From Gammaproteobacteria bacterium (GTDB lineage Bacteria; Pseudomonadota; Gammaproteobacteria; UBA12402): a DNA stretch of 5,687 nucleotides. This document shows, one piece after another, positions 1-5,687 of this stretch. How positions within the stretch are numbered: the first letter of the stretch is position 1; every line of letters begins with the position of its first letter. A program made the position numbers and the translations under genes. The notes beneath the pieces are model-generated. The model searched no databases. It was not told the origin of the DNA and saw only the letters and a list, made by a program, of their open reading frames with translations. Location: contig JANQHY010000270.1 of NCBI GenBank assembly GCA_028282395.1, forward strand, positions 1-5,687, written 5' to 3'.

Positions 1-1146
1 ACGTGTTTCATTAAGATCGACTAAAAGTAGATCATCACGATTATCATGGTAATTAAACATGGTTTGCACACGGCGACAGGAAAGTGAAGCAATCTGATCT
101 AACGTTAATTTACCTTGATGATAGGCATTAAGGAGAAGTGGTAGATTGGTCTCTACACCTGGGACGCCTGAGGGAGAATCAGGATAGGGTTGATCTTTCT
201 CATCCAAAGTATGCGGTGCATGGTCAGAACCCACGGTATCAATAATATTATTGGCAATTGCTTCAAACAGCGCTGGTTGGTGCTCAGGTGAACGCAATGG
301 CGGATTCATTTGTACTTTAGCACCAAGCTCAGCATAGGCCTGATCATTTAAAAACAGATGGTGCGGTGAAGTCTCTGCATAAATTGTCAACCCTTCACGT
401 TTTGCTGCCGCTAAAACCTCAAGTTCCTGTATACTGCTAACATGAAGCACATAAGCTCGCGTGCCATAAAGTCGACACAACTCTGCCACCTGTTTAATTG
501 CTGCTGCAGCAACTTCCGGCGTGCGAATCTGCGAATGGACATGATGACTACTCTGACCAGCAAATTGCTGCTGGCGCTGACAGATCATCTCTTCATCTTC
601 GGCATGGAGAGCCACTAACATATCATGGTGAGCGGCCAAAGAGAAAATAGCGTGAAGACTACTTGCATCATCCATTAATAGATCGCCGGTGCTTGACCCC
701 ATAAATACTTTTACTGCAACGACCGCTGGTTTCACTTTGACTAACTCATCAAAATGATTTTTATCCGCACCAATATATAATTCATAGCGTAATGGCGCAC
801 CTACCTCTCCCATCTGCTGTTCAATCAAGGATTTTTTTTCTTGCAGGCGCGCAAAACTGACACAGGCAGGGATATTATTTGGCATATCAAAAACTGTACT
901 GTAGCCGCCGCGCAGTGCCGCTAACGCTGCTGTACGCCAATCCTCTTTGTACTCCTGACCAGGCGTGCGAAAATGGACATGTGGATCAATCAGCCCAGGA
1001 AAAAGTGTTAACTCTTTTCCTTCAATTACCTGATCATCCTGATGTGGAATAGTGAGTGTTTTTTCTGCTGCATTATAGTAGGGATGCTGTCGTAACGATT
1101 CAAACGCAGGGCCATCTGGCAAATTAACTTGGCGAATAGTAATCAT
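1..1146 (-). CDS. pyrC: Dihydroorotase, class I (multifunctional-complex type), 3'-partial
   Basis: The enzyme reversibly cyclises carbamoyl aspartate to dihydroorotate, the third step of UMP synthesis. The frame stays open for 382 codons to base 1; class I enzymes are usually about 430-450 residues, so roughly 50-60 C-terminal residues are missing. It is an amidohydrolase-fold protein. DPHVHFRTPG (54-63) carries the HxH metal ligands H56 and H58; K146 in VKVFMGSSTG is in the position of the carboxylated bridging lysine; H181 (ALHAEDE), H235 (VLHVSS) and D308 (GSDHAPHTLDEK, 306-317) complete the site. Both dihydroorotase signature patterns are satisfied and every catalytic residue is present, so this is not the inactive PyrC' homologue that pairs with PyrB in pseudomonads. 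It is unlike the short class II PyrC of E. coli. The start ATG overlaps the pyrI stop as ATGA, with AGGA nine bases upstream. An allantoinase or hydantoinase is less likely given the operon. Confidence 0.95.
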   Translation of the reverse strand, partial: MITIRQVNLPDGPAFESLRQHPYYNAAEKTLTIPHQDDQVIEGKELTLFPGLIDPHVHFRTPGQEYKEDWRTAALAALRGGYSTVFDMPNNIPACVSFARLQEKKSLIEQQMGEVGAPLRYELYIGADKNHFDELVKVKPAVVAVKVFMGSSTGDLLMDDASSLHAIFSLAAHHDMLVALHAEDEEMICQRQQQFAGQSSHHVHSQIRTPEVAAAAIKQVAELCRLYGTRAYVLHVSSIQELEVLAAAKREGLTIYAETSPHHLFLNDQAYAELGAKVQMNPPLRSPEHQPALFEAIANNIIDTVGSDHAPHTLDEKDQPYPDSPSGVPGVETNLPLLLNAYHQGKLTLDQIASLSCRRVQTMFNYHDNRDDLLLVDLNETR

Positions 1147-1604
1147 CGCTGGTAATCCTGTATGGTTTTATAAGAAAAACTTTTTTCACAATAGTGGCAG
1201 TGCAGTTTAGTCGATGCACCCTGTTGCTGATGTTCAAATAGCGTTACTACCGGCTCTGAATGGGTAATGCATTGTAAATTTGGACAAGAGAACAGTCCGC
1301 GAATCGCCTCTGGACGCTGAACTGCCTGTTTATCAACAACAGTGAAATCTTTAATAAGGTTAATGGTCGCCTTAGGCGCAAACAGCGCAATATATTGGGC
1401 TTCGCGCTCGCTAAGATGGTGACCTTCAATTTTAATCAGATCCTTCAAATCGTGACTACCACTTTTCAAGTTAATGCCAATGGTGACTTGATTTTGATGG
1501 TCAGACAACTTTAACAGACGTACAATCGCTATAGCTTGACCTGCGGGAATGTGATCAATTACGGTGCCGTTCTCGATGGCATTAACTGACAGTTTTTTCT
1601 GCAT
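1143..1604 (-). CDS. pyrI: Aspartate carbamoyltransferase regulatory chain
   Basis: This non-catalytic chain binds nucleotide effectors (CTP/UTP inhibiting, ATP activating in the E. coli enzyme) and joins PyrB trimers into the allosteric holoenzyme. The N-terminal nucleotide-binding domain carries NGTVIDHIPAG, TIGINL and KDLIKIE. The C-terminal zinc domain has the four Cys ligands as CPNLQC and CHYC (residues 107, 112, 136 and 139 from this start), the C-x4-C...C-x2-C spacing of E. coli PyrI. The start at 1604 is preferred over an in-frame ATG at 1616, because GAGGGA lies just upstream of 1604 and nothing similar precedes 1616. It gives 153 residues, the E. coli length; the longer form would be 157. 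The gene begins inside the end of pyrB (about 23 bases overlap) and its TGA overlaps the pyrC ATG as ATGA. The family assignment is secure and the start is likely but not proven. Confidence 0.96.
   Translation of the reverse strand: MQKKLSVNAIENGTVIDHIPAGQAIAIVRLLKLSDHQNQVTIGINLKSGSHDLKDLIKIEGHHLSEREAQYIALFAPKATINLIKDFTVVDKQAVQRPEAIRGLFSCPNLQCITHSEPVVTLFEHQQQGASTKLHCHYCEKSFSYKTIQDYQR
1156..1159 (-). promoter_or_regulatory. Ribosome binding site of pyrC, inside pyrI
   Basis: AGGA sits nine bases before the pyrC ATG, within the last pyrI codons. It is moderate in strength and slightly far from the start. Together with the ATGA overlap, this fits translation of pyrC that depends partly on pyrI translation. 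Confidence 0.6.
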
Positions 1605-2550
1605 AATGTCCCTCATGATAGTGACTAAATTGTCGATTTAACAATAGTGCCAATAATGCCTGACGTAGATAGAGACCATTTTCCGCTTGCTGGAAATAGT
1701 AAGCATACGGCGAATGATCAATCTCACCATCAATCTCATCAACGCGTGGTAGAGGATGAAGAATCCTCATATTACTTTTAGCCTGTGCAACCATCGACTC
1801 AGTTAAGCGGTAACGTTGACGAAACTTACGTAACTCATCTGCCTCGAAACGCTCTTGCTGAATACGTGTCATGTAAAGGATGTCAACATGATCAACAATA
1901 TCTTGAATATCAGTATGAAAAGAGAATTTAATACTCTGATCACGCAATAAATCACAAATATGGTCTGGCATCGTTAACATATCTGGTGCAACAAAATAGA
2001 AACGGGTGTTGGGATACCGTGCGCACGCCTGTGTCAATGAGTGCACTGTACGACCATATTTAAGGTCACCAACAAATGCAATCCGTAACCCCTCTAATGT
2101 CCCCTGCGTTTCACGAATGGTAAATAGGTCCAAGAGTGTTTGTGAGGGATGCCGATTTGCGCCATCACCGGCATTAATGACCGGCTTGGTGCTTACCTCA
2201 GCGGCTAGTCGTGCTGCACCTTCAGCAGGATGACGTAAAACAATCGCATCCGCATAGGCACTAATAATACGAATGGAATCACTTAATGACTCCTTTTTCT
2301 GAATCGAAGTATTCTTGGAACTAGAAAAACCGATCACCTGGCCACCGAGACGCAACATAGCAGACTCAAAAGAGAGACGTGTCCGTGTTGAAGGCTCGAA
2401 AAAGCAGCTGGCTAAAATTTTACCCTGCAGACAGGTAGGCATGGGTTCTGTTTTCACCGCCTGCGTCGTATCGAGAATCAATGCAATCTCTTCTAAACTT
2501 AAATCTGAAGTAGAGATAAGGTTACGCTGAAAAATGGGATTATCGCTCAT
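1582..2550 (-). CDS. pyrB: Aspartate carbamoyltransferase catalytic chain
   Basis: The 322-residue product transfers the carbamoyl group from carbamoyl phosphate to aspartate, giving carbamoyl aspartate, the committed step of pyrimidine synthesis. The carbamoyl phosphate domain has the STRTR motif (54-58), RHP (106-108) and HPSQT (134-138). The aspartate domain has GDLKYGRTVHS (161-171), TRIQQER (228-234) and HPLPRVDEI (265-273). These match E. coli PyrB closely, as do the FEPSTRTRLSFE and YFQQAENG contexts. Two departures are visible. The 80s catalytic loop reads SIQKKESL (82-89), without the Gly of the usual KGE. The C-terminus continues about 11 residues past the E. coli end, as a His-rich tail (SHYHEGHYAEKTVS) encoded across the pyrI start. 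The ATG at 2550 is chosen because AAGGAG lies 5 bases upstream and the N-terminus aligns with E. coli. With pyrI next, a c6r6-type holoenzyme is expected. Confidence 0.99.
   Translation of the reverse strand: MSDNPIFQRNLISTSDLSLEEIALILDTTQAVKTEPMPTCLQGKILASCFFEPSTRTRLSFESAMLRLGGQVIGFSSSKNTSIQKKESLSDSIRIISAYADAIVLRHPAEGAARLAAEVSTKPVINAGDGANRHPSQTLLDLFTIRETQGTLEGLRIAFVGDLKYGRTVHSLTQACARYPNTRFYFVAPDMLTMPDHICDLLRDQSIKFSFHTDIQDIVDHVDILYMTRIQQERFEADELRKFRQRYRLTESMVAQAKSNMRILHPLPRVDEIDGEIDHSPYAYYFQQAENGLYLRQALLALLLNRQFSHYHEGHYAEKTVS
1609..1614 (-). promoter_or_regulatory. Ribosome binding site of pyrI, inside pyrB; decides the start
   Basis: GAGGGA (with GAGG six bases from the ATG) precedes the ATG at 1604 and lies within the pyrB C-terminal codons. 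No comparable purine run precedes the other in-frame ATG at 1616, so this site decides the pyrI start. Confidence 0.75.
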
Positions 2551-5500
2551 TAGCTCTCCTTCTCAAGTCGCTTACTCATAAACTCTTGCCACGATGTGAT
2601 ACTAACCGGCGCCTCATATAGCGCAATCAACGCTTGCAACATCACTTGTGCCGTCTGCAAGTTGGTAATCAATGGAATGTGGTGATCAATTGCTAAGCGG
2701 CGCAATTTAAACTCATCGCCACCCTGCTTTTCATCAAGGTGGGCATGTGCAGCCGGAATATTAATAATCAAATTAACTTTGCGTTCAACAATGAGTGTTG
2801 CTGCACTCGGCTCTGCCTGGTCGCTGATCTTATAAACAAAATAGGAGCCAATACCATGGCGAGCAAGAAAGTCATGAGTATTGCAGGTAGCATAAATATC
2901 CCAACCCATCGTTTCCAACTTAGCTAAATAGTCAACCAACTTATTGCGCTGCTCACCACTAACACTAACGAATAAGCGTTTTTTCGCTACTGACAACTCT
3001 GTTGCTTGCCATGAACGATAAAATGCATCAAGCAGATCTTGTCCTAAACAAGCTACTTCACCAGTAGAAGCCATTTCAACATGCGCAACCGGATTAGCAC
3101 CTTTTAAACGCTGATAAGAGAACAGTGGTGTTTTGACACCAACATGATCCAACTCTAATGTCTGGTAACGCTCTTTTTTATAACACCCCATTAATACCCG
3201 GGTGGCAATATCAATAAAATTATAACCCGTCACTTTTGAAGCAAACGGCAGAGAGCGTGATGCGCGCACATTGCACTCAATCACTTTCAAGGCATTCTCT
3301 TTAGCAATTAATTGTGCGTTGAACGGCCCTGAGATCGATAGTGCCTTAACTATCTGGCGGACAATCTTTTTCGCACGACGGATGGTCTCGAGATAAAGTT
3401 TTTGTGGTGGCAAAACAATCGTAGCATCGCCTGAATGGACACCGGCATTTTCAATATGTTCAGAGATCGCTTCGATAACAATCTCTCCATCTCTGGCAAC
3501 ACCATCAATCTCCAGCTCTTTAGCATCACTGATAAATTTTGAGATTACTACTGGATAGTTTGGCGAGACGCAGGTAGCTTCCTGCAGATAGCGCGCCATC
3601 TCACTTTTATCGTTAACGACATTCATCGCTGCACCAGAAAGCACAAATGAGGGGCGAATCAGTACCGGAAATCCTACTCGCTGCACAAAAGCTTCTGCTT
3701 GCTCAGTATTCACTACCGACATCCACTCAGGCTGATCAATTGCCAGTTGCTGCAGCAACGCTGAAAATTCAGCACGATTCTCGGCACGCTCAATATCATG
3801 TGGACTCGTCCCTAAAATAGGAAACCCAGCTTCGCTTAATGGTAACGCAAGATTATTAGCAATCTGGCCACCAACTGAAACAACAATCCCTTCAAGATTT
3901 TCAAAGGTAGCAATATCACAAACGCGCTCAAAACTCAGCTGCTCAAAGTAGAGGCGATCCGATTCATCATAATCGGTAGAGACCGTCTCTGGATTAGAGT
4001 TAATCATCAACGTTTGATAACCCAATTTTCTTAGCGTGCGTGCAGTATTCACTGCACACCAATCAAACTCTACCGATGAACCGATACTATAAGGCCCTGA
4101 CCCTAATACCAATACCGCTTTTTTTGCACTCGCTTTCAAATCATGTTTCTGAGCATGATAACTTAAATACAGGTAATTGGTCTGTGCTTCCGTTTCACCT
4201 GCCAGTGTATCAATCTGTTTCACATAGGGCGCAATATTATGTGCCAAACGCTGTTGACGAATTGCTTGTGGCGTTTGATTGCTGAGACGTGCGATGCCGG
4301 CATCAGAGAAACCTAACTCTTTTGCTTGGCGCAACAGTTCAGCGGTTAACGGCGGTTGCTCACTTAACTGACGCTGAAAATTAGCAATCGTAATAAGATG
4401 GTGAAGGAACCAAGGATGAATCTTGGCCAACTGTTGTGCCTGCTCAACACTGCCACCATTAACAAAATATTGATAAAGCGCAAACAGACGACGATCGGTC
4501 GCACGCTGAATCTCTTCAAGTGGTTGCTCAATCGTATACGGATAGGTCGTTAAATCATCAGCGCCAATGTTAAGCATTCCGATTGCCTTCTGCAATGCTT
4601 CAGGAAATGAACGGCCGATTGCCATCACTTCGCCGACACTCTTCATTTCGGTACCAATATAACGTTCAGCAGCTTTGAGTTTATGAATATCCCAACGCGG
4701 AATTTTCACAACTAAGTAGTCCAATGCCGGTTCAAAAAAGGCGCAAGTCTTCTCGGTCACGCTATTTTTGATCTGGTGCAAACGATAGCCTAGTGCTAAT
4801 TTGGCGGCGACAAATGCTAATGGATATCCGGTCGCTTTCGAAGCCAATGCACTTGAACGTGACAAGCGTGGATTAATTTCAATAACCCGATATTCGCCGG
4901 TCCGTTGATTATAGGCATACTGAATATTGCATTCACCAATAATATTAAAATGGTTGGCAACTTTTACTGCAATTTGCCGTAACAGATGATACTCATCGTT
5001 ATCCAGTGTCTGCGATGGTGCGACAACAATACTTTCACCCGTATGAATTCCCATCGGATCAAAGTTTTCCATATTACAAACCGTAATAGTATTCCCAGCG
5101 CCATCACGGACAATCTCATACTCAAATTCACCCCAACCCAGCAGACACTCCTCTACCAAAACTTGCGGTGAACCACTTAATGCTTGTTGCGCACGCTGAA
5201 TTAATTCCTGCTCATTATTAATAATTCCCGAGCCTAGACCGCCGAGAGAAAAGCCGGTCCGGATCATCAACGGATAACCGATAGCAGCGCCTGCAGCAAT
5301 CGCCTCTTCAAGCGTAAAAGCACAGATACTCTTTGCTACATCGACATCAATCTTCTGCAGTGCTGCCTTAAATAATTTACGATCTTCGGCGAGACGAATA
5401 GTTTCAACTGCTGTGCCCAATACTTCAACATTATAGCGCGCAAAAACACCCTCTTCTTCCAACGCTAAGCCGAGGTTAAGTGCAGTTTGACCACCAAAAC

Positions 5501-5687
5501 TTAGCAATACAGCATCAGGACGCTCTTTGGCAATAATGGCGCTAACACTTTCAATATTCAGTGGTTGCAGATAAACCTGGTCAGCCATACTGTCATCAGT
5601 CTGAACGGTGGCAATATTAGGATTGACTAGAATGACCTCAATCCCCTCCTCTTTGAGCGCTTTGATCGCCTGTGAACCAGAGTAATC
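2550..5687 (-). CDS. carB: Carbamoyl phosphate synthase large subunit, CAD/CPS II-like, 5'-partial
   Basis: The product makes carbamoyl phosphate from bicarbonate, two ATP and ammonia delivered by the small subunit CarA, in the cytoplasm. The frame is open to the right edge: 1045 residues are visible, beginning DYSGSQAIKALKEEG, which aligns with E. coli CarB from about residue 27, so only some 26 N-terminal residues are missing. The ATG at 5588 is the internal Met of the conserved MAD motif, not the start. Visible residues, numbered from the edge: first ATP-grasp half with RTGFSLGGLGSG (143-154) and EINPRLSRSS (about 270-279); oligomerisation region (about 390-520); second half with GSSVEFDW (536-543), RPSFVLSGAAMN (678-689) and IECNVRASRS (803-812); C-terminal MGS-like allosteric domain (about 904-1045). 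The ATP-grasp Glu/Asn pairs are present in both halves. Many motifs match animal CAD rather than E. coli CarB. The TAA stop overlaps the pyrB ATG by one base. Confidence 0.98.
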   Translation of the reverse strand, partial: DYSGSQAIKALKEEGIEVILVNPNIATVQTDDSMADQVYLQPLNIESVSAIIAKERPDAVLLSFGGQTALNLGLALEEEGVFARYNVEVLGTAVETIRLAEDRKLFKAALQKIDVDVAKSICAFTLEEAIAAGAAIGYPLMIRTGFSLGGLGSGIINNEQELIQRAQQALSGSPQVLVEECLLGWGEFEYEIVRDGAGNTITVCNMENFDPMGIHTGESIVVAPSQTLDNDEYHLLRQIAVKVANHFNIIGECNIQYAYNQRTGEYRVIEINPRLSRSSALASKATGYPLAFVAAKLALGYRLHQIKNSVTEKTCAFFEPALDYLVVKIPRWDIHKLKAAERYIGTEMKSVGEVMAIGRSFPEALQKAIGMLNIGADDLTTYPYTIEQPLEEIQRATDRRLFALYQYFVNGGSVEQAQQLAKIHPWFLHHLITIANFQRQLSEQPPLTAELLRQAKELGFSDAGIARLSNQTPQAIRQQRLAHNIAPYVKQIDTLAGETEAQTNYLYLSYHAQKHDLKASAKKAVLVLGSGPYSIGSSVEFDWCAVNTARTLRKLGYQTLMINSNPETVSTDYDESDRLYFEQLSFERVCDIATFENLEGIVVSVGGQIANNLALPLSEAGFPILGTSPHDIERAENRAEFSALLQQLAIDQPEWMSVVNTEQAEAFVQRVGFPVLIRPSFVLSGAAMNVVNDKSEMARYLQEATCVSPNYPVVISKFISDAKELEIDGVARDGEIVIEAISEHIENAGVHSGDATIVLPPQKLYLETIRRAKKIVRQIVKALSISGPFNAQLIAKENALKVIECNVRASRSLPFASKVTGYNFIDIATRVLMGCYKKERYQTLELDHVGVKTPLFSYQRLKGANPVAHVEMASTGEVACLGQDLLDAFYRSWQATELSVAKKRLFVSVSGEQRNKLVDYLAKLETMGWDIYATCNTHDFLARHGIGSYFVYKISDQAEPSAATLIVERKVNLIINIPAAHAHLDEKQGGDEFKLRRLAIDHHIPLITNLQTAQVMLQALIALYEAPVSITSWQEFMSKRLEKES
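2556..2561 (-). promoter_or_regulatory. Ribosome binding site of pyrB
   Basis: AAGGAG lies five bases before the pyrB ATG, inside the last codons of carB. It is a near-complete Shine-Dalgarno sequence. With the TAATG stop-start overlap, it suggests that ribosomes finishing carB can reinitiate on pyrB. It also supports the 2550 start. Confidence 0.85.

Noticed and set aside
1..1146. PyrC as an inactive PyrC'-like scaffold protein
   Set aside because: The HxH pair, the bridging Lys, both later His ligands and the catalytic Asp are all present.
1247..1429. Minus-strand 60-codon frame within pyrI
   Set aside because: It is out of frame inside a clearly real pyrI, is Leu/Arg-rich as expected of a shadow frame, and resembles no known family.
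1605..1616. Longer pyrI start at 1616, adding Met-Arg-Asp-Ile
   Set aside because: There is no Shine-Dalgarno before 1616. These bases themselves form the Shine-Dalgarno for the ATG at 1604, and the shorter form has the E. coli length.
1143..2560. pyrBI-type leader/attenuator, internal promoter or terminator between the genes
   Set aside because: The genes overlap at every junction, so there is no leader space and no hairpin with a T-run was noticed. Any promoter or attenuator should lie upstream of carA or carB, outside the window.
4040..4285. Plus-strand open frame of 81 codons opposite carB
   Set aside because: It lies wholly antisense to well-conserved carB codons, has no recognisable product and no convincing ribosome binding site. 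The other plus-strand frames (2006-2233, 2315-2530, 2739-2927, 4986-5171) are rejected on the same ground.
5586..5588. ATG at 5588 as the start of carB
   Set aside because: The frame is open to the window edge, the upstream residues match conserved CarB sequence, and this Met is the conserved MAD motif in the middle of the first Rossmann-like region.

Overview
This window is one compact, co-directional piece of a de novo pyrimidine (UMP) biosynthesis operon, read entirely on the minus strand. In transcription order, from high to low coordinates, it holds carB (carbamoyl phosphate synthase large subunit, 5' end outside the window), pyrB (aspartate carbamoyltransferase catalytic chain), pyrI (aspartate carbamoyltransferase regulatory chain) and pyrC (class I dihydroorotase, 3' end outside the window). 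Every base belongs to a gene. No RNA gene, mobile element, repeat array, promoter or terminator was seen, and there is no space for one between the genes.

Layout: carB runs from the right edge to 2550 and its TAA shares one base with the pyrB ATG (TAATG). pyrB runs 2550-1582, and its last codons contain the ribosome binding site and start of pyrI (overlap about 23 bases). pyrI ends at 1143 with an ATGA overlap into pyrC, which stays open to base 1. Good Shine-Dalgarno sequences precede pyrB and pyrI and a moderate one precedes pyrC, so the four cistrons look translationally coupled. carA, the glutaminase subunit, would be expected just upstream of carB, outside the window.

Pathway: CarB, with CarA, makes carbamoyl phosphate. 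PyrB condenses it with aspartate, under allosteric control by PyrI. PyrC closes the ring to dihydroorotate. These are the same first three steps that animal CAD carries on one polypeptide, but here they are separate genes, with PyrI added.

Organism: PyrB and PyrI resemble the enterobacterial proteins (PyrI has the full Zn site and is 153 residues from the preferred start). Together with clear Shine-Dalgarno sequences and roughly mid-40s percent GC by eye, this suggests a gammaproteobacterium outside the best-known enterics. Bacteroidota is a weaker alternative, because that phylum seldom uses such strong Shine-Dalgarno sites. The most distinctive point is that CarB belongs by its motifs to the CAD/CPS II type, not to the E. 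coli type. The window is otherwise ordinary core metabolism; I do not see a previously undescribed system in it.
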